Notes: a model not told the origin generated them from the sequence alone. Positions 16,029-24,718 are shown, counted from the first letter of the stretch. The stretch: 64,000 nucleotides of DNA from Terripilifer sp031921685 (GCF_031921685.1 NZ_JAPDHU010000003.1:744001-808000); one strand, 5' to 3'. Program-made: numbers and translations.

Positions 16029-17075
16029 TCAGGCCTTGCAGGCCATGAAGCCTTCGCGCAGCATCTCTTCGTCGAGCTTGCGGCCGATGAAGACGATCTT
16101 CGATTCCCGCTTCTCGCCCGGCTTCCAGTCACGCTGCAGATCGCCGTCCAGGATCATATGCACGCCCTGGAAGACGAAACGCTTCGGCTCGTCCTTGAAC
16201 GCCAGAATGCCCTTGTAGCGCAGCAGGCTCGGGCCTTCGGTCTGGGCAATGTGATTGATCCACGGCATGAAGCGGTGCGGATCGACCTCACCATCGATGT
16301 GGAACGACACCGACTGCATATCCTCGTCGTGATAGTGCTTCAGCCCGTGACCATGATCGTGGTGATGGCCATGGCCGTGATCATGATGATGGTGATCATG
16401 GTCGTGGTGATCGTGATCGTCGGCCTCGAGGAAATCCGGCTCGATTTCGAGAATGCGGTCGAGATCGAAAGCGTTGCGGCCAAGCACGGCGTCGAGCGGC
16501 ACGTCGCAGCGCGAGGTCTTGTGCAGCTTGGCATAGGGGTTGATGGCGCGGATGCGCGCCTCGACTTCACGCAGCTCTTCCGGCGAAACCAGATCCTGCT
16601 TATTGAGCAGAATGACGTCGGCGAAGGCGATCTGGTTCTTGGCTTCCGGCGCATCCTTCAGCCGTTCCGCCAGCCATTTGGCGTCGGCGACGGTGACGAC
16701 GGCGTCGAGGCGCGCTTCGTCCTGCACGTCCTGGTCGACGAAAAAGGTCTGCGCCACCGGCGCCGGGTCGGCGAGGCCGGTGGTCTCCACAAGAATGGCG
16801 TCGAACTTGCCCTTGCGCTTCATCAAGCCTTCGATGATGCGGATCAGGTCGCCGCGCACGGTGCAGCAGATGCAGCCGTTGTTCATCTCGAACACTTCTT
16901 CATCGGCACCGACGATCAGGTCATTGTCGATGCCGATCTCGCCGAACTCATTGACGATAACCGCGAATTTGTGGCCGTGGTCCTCGGTGAGAATGCGGTT
17001 GAGCAGGGTCGTCTTGCCAGCACCGAGATAGCCGGTGAGCACGGTGACGGGAATTTTTTCGTTGGTGGCGGTCAT
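16029..17075 (-). CDS. CobW/COG0523 GTPase with His-rich metal-binding stretch
   Basis: G3E-family GTPase of the COG0523 zinc-chaperone/CobW group (348 aa). Walker A is GYLGAGKTTLL (15-25). The metal motif is GCICC (67-71), preceded by the NEFGEIGID switch. The NKQD-type guanine motif is LLNKQDL. Residues 219-254 form a stretch of about 20 histidines alternating with Asp and Gly, ahead of the CobW C-terminal domain. Such proteins deliver zinc or cobalt to client enzymes using GTP. The start at 17075 follows a GGAGA ribosome binding site and gives the canonical N-terminus. It lies downstream of the znuABC operon on the same strand, supporting zinc over cobalt. Confidence 0.93.
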   Translation of the reverse strand: MTATNEKIPVTVLTGYLGAGKTTLLNRILTEDHGHKFAVIVNEFGEIGIDNDLIVGADEEVFEMNNGCICCTVRGDLIRIIEGLMKRKGKFDAILVETTGLADPAPVAQTFFVDQDVQDEARLDAVVTVADAKWLAERLKDAPEAKNQIAFADVILLNKQDLVSPEELREVEARIRAINPYAKLHKTSRCDVPLDAVLGRNAFDLDRILEIEPDFLEADDHDHHDHDHHHHDHGHGHHHDHGHGLKHYHDEDMQSVSFHIDGEVDPHRFMPWINHIAQTEGPSLLRYKGILAFKDEPKRFVFQGVHMILDGDLQRDWKPGEKRESKIVFIGRKLDEEMLREGFMACKA

Positions 17076-17244
17076 GGCGGTCTCCGGCCGGGCCCTTCTG
17101 CGGAGCACGGCATGTCAGTTAGGGCCCGAGCCTGGCCCGAAAGGCAATCCGACCGGAGAGATAGTCGGCCGCCCCGCCCCTGACAAGCTTGGAACGATCC
17201 GACGGAAAATTCAGGAGAATCGCGGCTCTAAACCAGCGTTTCGG

Positions 17245-18168
17245 TCACGGTTTCAGCGCTTTGGTGAGCTCGCCGAGGTTGTGGCGCATCATCCCGACAT
17301 AAGATGATGCCGGACCATCCGGCGGCGACAGGGAATCCGAATAGAGCGTGCCGCCGATCCGCGCCCCGGTTTCCTGGGCGATCCGCTCGGCCTGGCGCGG
17401 ATCGGAGATGTTTTCCACGAACACCGCCGGCACTTTGTCCTGGCGGATCTGACGGATGATCCGCGCCACGTCCTGGGCCGAGGCCTCGCTTTCGGTCGAA
17501 ATGCCCTGGGGCGAAATCAGTTTCATGCCATAAGCCGCGCCGAAATAGCCGAAGGCGTCATGGGTGGTGATGATGAGCCGCCGCTCCGGCGGAATGGTGC
17601 CAAGGCCAGCGCGGATATCCGCGTCGAGCCCGTCGAGCTGATTCAGATAAGCATCCGCCCGGCTGCGGTAGCCGTCAGCGCCCGCTGCATCGGCCTGGAT
17701 CAGCGCGTCGCGAATATTGGCGACATAGAGTTTGGCATTGGCGACATCCTGCCAGGCATGAGGATCCGAAGCCGAGTGATTGTGCCCGGCGTGTCGCTCC
17801 GTCATGGTCAGCGGCTTCAGCCCTTTGGTCACCGTCACCACGGCCGCCTTGGTGCCAGAGGAGCGCACCAGCCGGTCCATCCAGCCCTCGAAGCGGATGC
17901 CGTTGACGAAAACCACTTTCGCAGCCGTGAGCTTTTTCGCGTCGCTTGGCGTCGGCGCATAGACATGCGCGTCGCCGCCCGGCCCGACCAGAACGTCGAG
18001 CGCGACCCGATCGCCGCCCACCTGCCGCACCATGTCGCCCAAGATCGAAAACGACGCGACAACCGGCAGCTTCGTCTCGGTCTGCGCCGCGACGGGAAGG
18101 GTCGAAACAGCCAATAGGCCGCAAGCCAGCGCCAGGGCATGGCGCCGTGAGGGAACGAGATAGCGCAT
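17245..18168 (-). CDS. znuA: Zinc ABC transporter periplasmic binding protein
   Basis: Cluster 9 metal-binding protein of the ABC importer (307 aa), with a signal peptide cut after about residue 28 (VAAQ). Family blocks are FSILGDMVRQVGGDRV, GPGGDAHVYAPTPSDAKKL (first His ligand), a short loop RHAGHNHSASDPHAW in the position of the ZnuA His-rich loop, ITTHDAFGYFGAAYGMKL, and VFVENISDPRQAERIA. The ligand set (three His plus an acidic residue) is as in zinc-specific members, and the short His loop also fits zinc. It is the third gene after znuC and znuB and ends the transcript; the stop is about 170 bases before the CobW-type gene. Confidence 0.94.
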   Translation of the reverse strand: MRYLVPSRRHALALACGLLAVSTLPVAAQTETKLPVVASFSILGDMVRQVGGDRVALDVLVGPGGDAHVYAPTPSDAKKLTAAKVVFVNGIRFEGWMDRLVRSSGTKAAVVTVTKGLKPLTMTERHAGHNHSASDPHAWQDVANAKLYVANIRDALIQADAAGADGYRSRADAYLNQLDGLDADIRAGLGTIPPERRLIITTHDAFGYFGAAYGMKLISPQGISTESEASAQDVARIIRQIRQDKVPAVFVENISDPRQAERIAQETGARIGGTLYSDSLSPPDGPASSYVGMMRHNLGELTKALKP

Positions 18169-18175
18169 GATTTTC

Positions 18176-19045
18176 CTATGCTTCGAGATGTCGGCCAGTC
18201 GAAACGTGACGGATCAAACCACCCGCGCGTCCGAAGACGAGCGAGATCATATGCAGGACGCCAGCGACGAGAATGATCGCCGGGCCGGCAGGTAAACCGT
18301 AATGATAGGACAAGAGCAGGCCGAGATAACTGGAGGCGAGCCCGATGCCGACGGCGATCAAGGTCATCACCGTGATATCAGCCGACCACAAACGCCCAGC
18401 CGCCGCTGGCAACATCATCACACCCACGGCCAGCAAAGTGCCCAGCGCATGGAACCCGGCGACGAGATTGAGCACGACAAGCCCGAGAAACACCAATTGC
18501 GTCGGCGCGCCGGCGCCACTGACGGAAGCCAGAAAACCCGGATCGAGCGTTTCCAGCGCCAAAGCGCGATAGCCGATGGCGAGCACGATCAAGGTGACAC
18601 TGGCGATGCAGGCGAGCAGCAGCAAGGTCGCGTCATCCAGCGCCAGCACGCTGCCAAACAGCACATGCAGCAGATCGACATTGGAGCCACGCACCGAAAC
18701 GATGATAACGCCGAGCGCCAGCGACAAGAGATAGAAACCGGCGAGCGAAGCATCTTCCCGCAAGGCGGTGAAACGCGCGACGACACCAGCCGCCAAAGCC
18801 ACCGTGAAACCGGCGGCAAGGCCGCCCAAGGTCATGGCCGGCAGCGACAGGCCGGCCACGAGATAGCCCAGCGCAGCGCCCGGCAGAATGGCATGGGCCA
18901 TCGCATCGCCGGTGAGCGCCATACGGCGCAAAATCAGGAAGACGCCAAGTGGCGCACCTGACAGCGCCAAGGCGGCGGCGCCGACGAGAGCGCGGCGCAT
19001 GAAATCGAATTCGACGAAGGGGCCGATCAGCGCGTCATAAATCAT
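18176..19045 (-). CDS. znuB: Zinc ABC transporter permease
   Basis: Inner-membrane permease of the ABC-3 family (289 aa) with about eight or nine hydrophobic helices. Typical blocks are MRRALVGAAALALSGAPLGVFL, RRMALTGDAMAHAILPGAALGY, LHVLFGSVLAL, and a C-terminal GAVLH-like segment (VAGVLHMISLV). It forms the channel of ZnuABC. It starts only a few bases after the znuC stop and its own stop is 8 bases ahead of znuA, so the three are translated from one message. No unusual features. Confidence 0.95.
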   Translation of the reverse strand: MIYDALIGPFVEFDFMRRALVGAAALALSGAPLGVFLILRRMALTGDAMAHAILPGAALGYLVAGLSLPAMTLGGLAAGFTVALAAGVVARFTALREDASLAGFYLLSLALGVIIVSVRGSNVDLLHVLFGSVLALDDATLLLLACIASVTLIVLAIGYRALALETLDPGFLASVSGAGAPTQLVFLGLVVLNLVAGFHALGTLLAVGVMMLPAAAGRLWSADITVMTLIAVGIGLASSYLGLLLSYHYGLPAGPAIILVAGVLHMISLVFGRAGGLIRHVSTGRHLEA

Positions 19046-19049
19046 GGCA

Positions 19050-19790
19050 TCACGCGGCGCGTTCGCATTCGTGCGCCTGTCGGTCGAAAGCTTCCGCCAT
19101 GCGCCGCGCCGACAACAGATTCTCGGCGCTCAACACTTGCGTCGTGTCACCCCAGGCGATGCTCTCGCGCGCCATCAGCAGGGTCTGCGGGAAATGTTTA
19201 CGGACGAGTTCGAGATCATGCAGCACCGCGAGCACGGTGCGCTCTTCGCCATGCCAGCGGCCGATGAGATCGACGAGATCGGCCACGGTGCGCTGATCGA
19301 TGGCGTTGAACGGCTCGTCGAGCAAAATGATCGGCGCGTCCTGCAACAGAACCCGCGCGAACAGAGCACGCTGCATCTGCCCGCCCGACAAGGTGCCTAT
19401 GGCACGATCCTCAAAGCCGGTGAGGCCGACGGCCGCGATAGCCTCAAACGTGCGTTCACGCGCCTTGCGGCCGAGGCCGCCGAACAAGCCGGCGGAACGC
19501 CAGGCGCCCAGCGCCACGAGATCGAAAACATTGATCGGGAAAGACCGGTCGATTTCGGCCGCCTGCGGCAGATAGGCGATGTCGCGCGGCCGGCAGCCTT
19601 CAAGCTTCACCGCCCCGTCGAGCGGCTTCAGCGTGCCGGCAATTCCTTTCAGCAAGGTCGACTTGCCGGCGCCATTGGGACCGCAGACGGCGAGCAGCGC
19701 GCCGCTGTCGACCCGGCCGGAGAGATGATGCACGGCCGGATGCCGGTCGTAGCCCAGCGTCAGGTCGCGAAATGTGATGGCGGCGCTCAT
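19050..19790 (-). CDS. znuC: Zinc ABC transporter ATP-binding protein
   Basis: ATPase subunit of the importer (246 aa). It has Walker A GPNGAGKST at about residue 37, Q-loop near YLPQAAEID, the ABC signature LSGGQMQR, Walker B IILLDEPFN, and the D- and H-loops (AVLHDLELV). The C-terminus is rich in His and Glu compared with many ABC ATPases. The start codon follows the stop of the small His-rich ORF by one base (TAA-G-ATG), so translational coupling is likely. Confidence 0.95.
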   Translation of the reverse strand: MSAAITFRDLTLGYDRHPAVHHLSGRVDSGALLAVCGPNGAGKSTLLKGIAGTLKPLDGAVKLEGCRPRDIAYLPQAAEIDRSFPINVFDLVALGAWRSAGLFGGLGRKARERTFEAIAAVGLTGFEDRAIGTLSGGQMQRALFARVLLQDAPIILLDEPFNAIDQRTVADLVDLIGRWHGEERTVLAVLHDLELVRKHFPQTLLMARESIAWGDTTQVLSAENLLSARRMAEAFDRQAHECERAA

Positions 19791-19791
19791 C

Positions 19792-20001
19792 TTATTGCAG
19801 AGCCCAGAACACGGCGCCCCAAAGCGCCAGGACGATCAGCCCGGCACCCGCCAGACGCTGCCCGGCCGAGAGACGCAGCAGTGAAAAGCCCGGAACAGCC
19901 GGTCGCGCCAGAATCTGCGCCGCAGCGGCATGACCATGAGCGTGGCTATATCCGTGGGCATGGCCATGGTCGTGGGAAGCGGAATGATGATGATCTTGCA
20001 C
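19792..20001 (-). CDS. Small His-rich membrane protein leading the znu operon
   Basis: A 69-residue ORF with GTG start at 20001. The N-terminal half has about 11 His within 23 residues, with repeated H-x-H elements alternating with Gly and Ala. The C-terminal third is one hydrophobic helix (GAGLIVLALWGAVFWAL). A longer in-frame Met at 20145 is rejected because that frame would run through the Zur palindrome at 20032-20046. It is coupled to znuC (stop one base before the znuC ATG). I infer a membrane-anchored zinc-binding peptide serving the ZnuABC importer; no named family is recognised. Confidence is moderate because the ORF is short and the start is GTG without a strong ribosome binding site. 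Confidence 0.6.
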   Translation of the reverse strand: MQDHHHSASHDHGHAHGYSHAHGHAAAAQILARPAVPGFSLLRLSAGQRLAGAGLIVLALWGAVFWALQ

Positions 20002-20031
20002 GCCAAAACTGCCGGAACGCGGAAAATGTAC

Positions 20032-20046
20032 TGTTATACTATAACA
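20032..20046. promoter_or_regulatory. Zur box, perfect 7-1-7 palindrome
   Basis: TGTTATACTATAACA: arms TGTTATA and TATAACA with a one-base centre, matching the proteobacterial Zur consensus. It lies 31 bases upstream of the GTG of the His-rich ORF, at a position that would block the promoter of the leftward znu operon under zinc sufficiency. Flanking bases AAAATG extend the resemblance. Confidence 0.88.
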
Positions 20047-20167
20047 ACCCCAGCGGCAGCGCCAGCACAAAATAACCAACGCAAAATAACAAAGACCGCC
20101 GGAGAGGACCGGCACAGCTCCGATCGTCCCCAACGGCCTAACCATCTGAAGAATGGCGGATAGAGCC

Positions 20168-21145
20168 CTATTCCTCCGGCACGTAGCCCGAGCTTTTGAC
20201 GATCGGTCCCCAGCGCTCCGTATCGGCCTTCACCTGCTGGGCAAACTGCGGCTGCGGCAGGAAATACATTTCATTGGCGAATTTGGCCTGGGCTTCGATC
20301 ATCGCCGGCAGCTGCACCGCCTTTTCCAGCGCCTGGCTCAGGGCCGTCACCACTTTCGGATCGGCCTTGGCGGGCAGGAAAATGCCGGTCCAGGTGTCGA
20401 CCGATGCGTCGTAGCCGACTTCGCGCATGGTCGGCACATCAGGCAGGAAGCGCGAACGCTGCGAGCTTGCCACCGCCAGCATGCGGATCTGGCCGGCCTG
20501 ACCCAGCGGCAGCGCTTCTCCGATCGGATTGATGCTCGCCGCCACATGACCGCCCAGCAGATCTTGCAGCGCCGGCGCGCCGCCCCGGTAATGCACCGGC
20601 GTCATCGGCACCTTGCTGGCGTTCGACAGCAACACGCCGACGAAATGCGGCGTGCCGCCGGCGCCCGTCGTTGCATAGCTCGCCTTGCCCGGATTGGCTT
20701 TGCACCATTCGACGAAGCCTTGCAGCGTCTTGACGCTGTCGGGCACCGAGGGACCGACGCTGAGCACCAGCGCCGATTTGGTCAACGGCGCCACCGGCGT
20801 CAGATCGTTGATCGGATCGTAATTGAGCTTCTTGAAGATGTGCGGATAAAGCGTCAGCGGAAAATCGACTGTGTAAAGCAAGGTGCTGCCGTCCGGCGCG
20901 GCATTCTTCACATAGTCGACGGCAATGCGGCCGGCGGCACCCACTTTGTTTTCGACGATGACGGTTGGCGCATAGGCGCGCAATTGCTCGGCGAACAGAC
21001 GCGCGGTCGCATCGGTGCTGCCGCCGGCAGCAAAACCGACGATCATCGTCGCCTGTTTGCCGATCGTCTGCGCGAAAGCTTGATGAAATCCCAAAGCGGC
21101 GGCGCCCGCGAGCGAACCAGCCAAAGCCTGGCGGCGTGTCAGCAT
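20168..21145 (-). CDS. Bug-family receptor with Tat-like signal
   Basis: TctC-like periplasmic receptor of 325 aa. The start at 21145 follows a GGAGGA ribosome binding site and gives a signal starting MLTRRQALAGSLAGA, with a twin-arginine pair and a cut near AFAQ. The mature protein has QATMIVGFAAGGSTDATARLFAEQL, VIVENKVGAAGRIAVDYVKNAAPDG and PVHYRGGAPALQDLLGGHVAAS. It is the third Bug receptor in the window and again has no TctAB partner nearby. It stands alone between the znu region and the ABC operon. Ligand unknown. Confidence 0.88.
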   Translation of the reverse strand: MLTRRQALAGSLAGAAALGFHQAFAQTIGKQATMIVGFAAGGSTDATARLFAEQLRAYAPTVIVENKVGAAGRIAVDYVKNAAPDGSTLLYTVDFPLTLYPHIFKKLNYDPINDLTPVAPLTKSALVLSVGPSVPDSVKTLQGFVEWCKANPGKASYATTGAGGTPHFVGVLLSNASKVPMTPVHYRGGAPALQDLLGGHVAASINPIGEALPLGQAGQIRMLAVASSQRSRFLPDVPTMREVGYDASVDTWTGIFLPAKADPKVVTALSQALEKAVQLPAMIEAQAKFANEMYFLPQPQFAQQVKADTERWGPIVKSSGYVPEE

Positions 21146-21290
21146 AAAATCCTCCCCCAACAAAACGCGCGCACTGTCGCGTATCGAGGGGAGAACGGTC
21201 AAGTAAATAAACTTGATGGTTTACATTATAGCATTTTCGAGCGAAGTGGCTGCCGGTTCGCGTGAAGAAAATGCGTCAAAACAAAAAACC

Positions 21291-22070
21291 CTAAAACCCA
21301 AGCTGCCCGAGCAACTCCTTACGGATGCTCGTGAACTCTGGCGACGTGCGATCGCGCGGCCGCGACAAGGTCACAGGCACGATGCTCTGAATGCGACCGG
21401 GTCGCGGCGAGAGAACCACGATGCGGTCACACAGGTAGATCGCTTCCTCAAGATCGTGGGTGACGAGGATCATCGGAATGTGGCGCACGTGCCAGATGCG
21501 CAACAGTTCCTGCTGCAGATTGATCTTGTTGAACGCATCGAGCGCGCCAAACGGTTCGTCGAGCAGCAGCAGGCGCGGATCGGCGGTCAGTGCGCGTGCG
21601 ATGGCGGCACGCTGCAACATGCCGCCCGACAATTGATGCGGGAAGGCATCGCCAAACCCCGACAAGCCCACGAGCTCGATATGCTCGGCGACACGCTGGC
21701 GCTTCTGCGCTTCCGGCATATCGGCCTCGTGCAGCGCGATGCCGACATTCTGGCTGATGGTCAGCCAGGGAAACAGACGGTGATCCTGGAAGACGATGCC
21801 GCGATCGAGCCCCGGCCCGGCGATATCCTGCCCCTCGAAACGGATGCGCCCTTCGAAATCCGGTTCGAGCCCGCCAATCAACCGCAACAAGGTCGACTTG
21901 CCGCAGCCGCTGCGCCCGACGATGGCGAGGCTTTCATTCGGTTCCAAGGTCAACGACACATCGTCGAGCGCCACGACCGTACCAGTGCGCGACGAGAAAC
22001 GTTTCGAGACGTGTTCGATGGCCAGGGCTGGCGCGATCGTGGCAGCCGGGAAAGAATCCACAAGTGACAT
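21291..22070 (-). CDS. ABC transporter ATPase (nitrate/sulfonate/taurine type)
   Basis: ATPase of the SsuB/TauB/NrtD group (259 aa). It has Walker A GRSGCGKSTLL, the Q-loop FQDHRLFPWLT, signature LSGGMLQRAAIARAL, Walker B LLLLDEPFGALD, and switch LVTHDLEEAIYL. The ATG at 22070 is 2 bases past the permease stop, showing a tight operon. It energises import by the permease at 22073-22921 together with the binding proteins upstream. Substrate class (sulfonate, taurine, nitrate, pyrimidine or other) cannot be settled from the ATPase. Confidence 0.93.
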   Translation of the reverse strand: MSLVDSFPAATIAPALAIEHVSKRFSSRTGTVVALDDVSLTLEPNESLAIVGRSGCGKSTLLRLIGGLEPDFEGRIRFEGQDIAGPGLDRGIVFQDHRLFPWLTISQNVGIALHEADMPEAQKRQRVAEHIELVGLSGFGDAFPHQLSGGMLQRAAIARALTADPRLLLLDEPFGALDAFNKINLQQELLRIWHVRHIPMILVTHDLEEAIYLCDRIVVLSPRPGRIQSIVPVTLSRPRDRTSPEFTSIRKELLGQLGF

Positions 22071-22072
22071 GT

Positions 22073-22921
22073 TCACACCGCCGCCACGCGCCGCCAGCGC
22101 GTCAGTCGCCGCTCGAGCCCGCCGATAAAACCATATTCGAGAATGGCCATGACCAGAGCGAAACCGATGGTCCAGGCCAGCACGCCCGCCACGTTCATCG
22201 AACTGTATTCGACGTTGAGCCGATAACCGACACCGCTGGAGAGGCCGAAGATTTCGACCAGGACGATCACCTTCCAGGCCATCGACAGGCCGATGCGAAT
22301 GCCGTTGAGCAGAAACGGATAGAGCGTCGGCAGCCAGAGAAAGCGCAGCCGCGCCCGCCACGACAATTGATAGACGGCGGTGATCTCCTGCAATTCGGCG
22401 CTGACGGTCTTCAGCCCCTGCGCGATGCTCAAGGTCAACGGCGGCGCCAGGCTCAGGGCCACGGCCACTGTCGACGTGGTCAGCGAAATGCCGAACCAGA
22501 TGACGCAGAGCAGCGCCCAGACCAGGCCTGGTACGGTGAGCCCGATCAACACCGCCGGCTCGGCGAAGCGCGCCACATATTTGTTGCGCCCCATCGCGAT
22601 GCCTAGCGCCAGGGAAAGAATGAAAGCGAAGACAAAGCCCAGCCCGACTCGACCCAGCGTGACCTGCAACTGGCGAAAGAACGAACCGTCGCTGAAAATG
22701 CGCACCAGCTCCGTGCCGATCTCGGCGACATGCGGCACGAGCGGATTGGCGAGCGTGCGCGCCATGGCCTCCCAGGCCACGGCGAGCAGGATCAGGAACA
22801 GAGCCGGCAGCAGCAGCGTGCTGAGCGGCGGCCCGTTAAAGCTCTTGGTAGTAGCGCTTGGCCGGCTTCTTCTCGATGATACCGAGAGAGAGCGCGACTT
22901 CGAGCTGTCGATCGAAACCAT
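22073..22921 (-). CDS. ABC transporter permease (SsuC/TauC-like)
   Basis: Inner-membrane permease with six helices and the BPD_transp_1 fold. The EAA loop region reads LKTVSAELQEITAVYQLSWRARLRFLWLPTLYPFLLNGIRI. The first helix is STLLLPALFLILLAVAWEA. The start is uncertain: the ATG at 22921 overlaps the binding-protein gene by 86 bases and adds a Ser/Arg-rich tail before helix 1, while the next in-frame Met (MARTLANPLV) lies after helix 1. A non-ATG start near 22840 is also possible. It is followed directly by the ATPase gene. The fold is clear; the exact N-terminus is not. Confidence 0.85.
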   Translation of the reverse strand: MVSIDSSKSRSLSVSSRRSRPSATTKSFNGPPLSTLLLPALFLILLAVAWEAMARTLANPLVPHVAEIGTELVRIFSDGSFFRQLQVTLGRVGLGFVFAFILSLALGIAMGRNKYVARFAEPAVLIGLTVPGLVWALLCVIWFGISLTTSTVAVALSLAPPLTLSIAQGLKTVSAELQEITAVYQLSWRARLRFLWLPTLYPFLLNGIRIGLSMAWKVIVLVEIFGLSSGVGYRLNVEYSSMNVAGVLAWTIGFALVMAILEYGFIGGLERRLTRWRRVAAV

Positions 22922-23828
22922 CGAAGACTGCCTTGTTCCATTCCGTGGCATAGACACGCGGCAAACGTTCGACGAGCAGGTCGATCGCCGCCTTGTCGGT
23001 GTCCTTGAAGCCCATCGGTCGATAGATATCGGGATCGCGCACGACCGTCGGATCGGCGACGAACTTGCGATTGATCGCCAGAGCCTGCTGTCCGACGCGC
23101 CGCGCCGTTTCTGGATTCTTCTCGACCCACTGCCGCGTCGCCGCGCAGGTGACGAGCGAAAGCGGCGCGCTATCGCCGGTCGCTTCCTTCCACTGATCGG
23201 CGACACGGGCGATCTCGCGATGCCCTTGCGCAATCAGCCGCGTCGAGGTCGGTTCGATGGCGATCACGGCATCCACATCGCCGCGATTGAACAAAGCGAT
23301 ATTGGCGATCGACGACCCGAAAATGACCTGAAAGTCCTTTTGCAGATCGAGCTTATGCAGCGCCGCCGCCATGCGCGCATGACGATAGGTGTCGCTGGTC
23401 GGCAACTGCGTCGCGATCTTGCGGCCCTTTAGATCGGAGGGATGTTTGAAGGAACTGTCGCCGCGCACGATCCACGAGCCGTGATTGTTGAGCCGCGGCC
23501 CAAACATCAACAGGTCCGCGCCCTTCAGCGCCGCCTCGGCCAGACCCAACGCGCCGAACGGCCCGGAATCGATCGCACCCGACAGGATGAACACCTGCAA
23601 CTGACCCGGGTCGCCATCGACCCATTCGATCTCCAATCCCTGCGAAACCTCAGGGAATTTGGCGATCATGCCGTCCTGCAACGTCCCCGCCGTGCCGGCG
23701 AGGGATTTGCTAAGCCGCGCCTTATAGGCGGGAGAAGGAGCGGGAAGCGCCACACCGGGGAGGAGGAGCAGCGCCGCGCTTCCCGCACCGGCGGCGAAAC
23801 GCCGCCGGTCAACTCTGAATGAAGCCAT
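22836..23828 (-). CDS. ABC transporter substrate-binding protein (NMT1/SsuA-like)
   Basis: Periplasmic binding protein of the SsuA/NMT1 family (330 aa). It has a Tat-like signal (VDRRRFAAGAGSAALLLL) and a mature domain with the family's AIDSGPFGALGLAEAALKGADLLMFG block, DLKGRKIATQLPTSDTYRHARMAA and GDVDAVIAIEPTSTRLIAQG. Its stop overlaps the predicted permease start, and it begins 7 bases after the upstream leaderless homologue. Within the operon it is the exported receptor; ligand unknown. Confidence 0.92.
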   Translation of the reverse strand: MASFRVDRRRFAAGAGSAALLLLPGVALPAPSPAYKARLSKSLAGTAGTLQDGMIAKFPEVSQGLEIEWVDGDPGQLQVFILSGAIDSGPFGALGLAEAALKGADLLMFGPRLNNHGSWIVRGDSSFKHPSDLKGRKIATQLPTSDTYRHARMAAALHKLDLQKDFQVIFGSSIANIALFNRGDVDAVIAIEPTSTRLIAQGHREIARVADQWKEATGDSAPLSLVTCAATRQWVEKNPETARRVGQQALAINRKFVADPTVVRDPDIYRPMGFKDTDKAAIDLLVERLPRVYATEWNKAVFDGFDRQLEVALSLGIIEKKPAKRYYQEL

Positions 23829-23834
23829 CGCAGC

Positions 23835-24698
23835 TTACGCCACCAGCGCGTGATAGCTGCTGATGCCCGGCGTCAGGTTCCAGGTCTTCATCCATTCATA
23901 GGTATAGTCGAAGCGCTTCTCGTCGAGCGGCTTGGAGCGGGTGTAGTGGACGAAGTGCGAGAACAGCTCTTCCGGCTTCAGCTTGCCTTCCACCTGCTTG
24001 ACGATGTGGTGCTTGTACTTGTCGAAGTTTGCCTTGATGCGATCGGCCGCTTCGTTCACCGCGGCCACATAGGCCTCGCGATATTGCTCCGGCACATCAG
24101 GCGAAATCACTTCCGAACCGCGATAGTAATTGACGGCGACGATATGCGCGCCTTCCTTCAGCGCCAGGCTGATGAACGGCTCCATGATGGCGATCACCTT
24201 GATCTCGCCGCGCTTCAGCGCTTCGTAGCGCACATGCGGGGAACCGGCGTGCTCGAGGATGATGCCCTCGCGCGGAATCGTGCCTTCCAGAAGCTGCAAG
24301 GTCGTGTAATGCGAACCGGTGAGCTCGTTGATGCCGACGGCGACGCCTTCCAGGTCGCGCGGCTCCTGAATGTCTTCGTCGAAAGTGACAAGCGCCTGTG
24401 CCGCAACCGCCGGCCGCAGGCTGAACACGCGACTGCCGCGTCCGCTCTTTTCCGATCGGTCGAGACCGGCCCATTCGCACAGATTGTAGGCGCTGGCCTT
24501 GCCCGATTCGTAGAGCACTTCCTTCTGGCGCTGGAACGGGTCCTTCGAGGTGTTCAGCGGATCGAACGCCTTGGCGAACTCCACTTTCAGGCCGTGCTTC
24601 TCGAACAGGCCCTCGTCGCGGGCGACATAAAGCGGCAGATCGAACACCGGGCCATTCGGCGAGATGGTGAAGCTGTAAAGGCTGGACGCGTCACTCAT
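23835..24698 (-). CDS. Leaderless NMT1-fold protein in the ABC operon
   Basis: A 287-residue protein with the SsuA/THI5 (NMT1) binding-protein fold: GPVFDLPLYVARDEGLFEKHGLKVEF at the start, DLEGVAVGINELTGSHYTTLQLLEG in the middle, GEIKVIAIMEPFISLALKEGA, and a C-terminal helical segment. There is no signal peptide: the fold starts within ten residues of Met1, and a ribosome binding site (AGGAAAACTAGAAA) precedes that ATG. It should therefore be cytoplasmic, like fold relatives that became enzymes (DszB desulfinase, THI5). The DszB catalytic Cys and the THI5 CCCFC motif are not seen, so neither function can be assigned. First gene of the operon. Confidence 0.8.
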   Translation of the reverse strand: MSDASSLYSFTISPNGPVFDLPLYVARDEGLFEKHGLKVEFAKAFDPLNTSKDPFQRQKEVLYESGKASAYNLCEWAGLDRSEKSGRGSRVFSLRPAVAAQALVTFDEDIQEPRDLEGVAVGINELTGSHYTTLQLLEGTIPREGIILEHAGSPHVRYEALKRGEIKVIAIMEPFISLALKEGAHIVAVNYYRGSEVISPDVPEQYREAYVAAVNEAADRIKANFDKYKHHIVKQVEGKLKPEELFSHFVHYTRSKPLDEKRFDYTYEWMKTWNLTPGISSYHALVA

Positions 24699-24718
24699 TT
24701 TCTAGTTTTCCTATATTG

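Noticed and set aside
20001..20145. Longer form of the His-rich ORF from Met at 20145
   Set aside because: It would translate through the Zur palindrome at 20032-20046 and adds a Cys-rich, unlikely N-terminus. GTG at 20001 is preferred.
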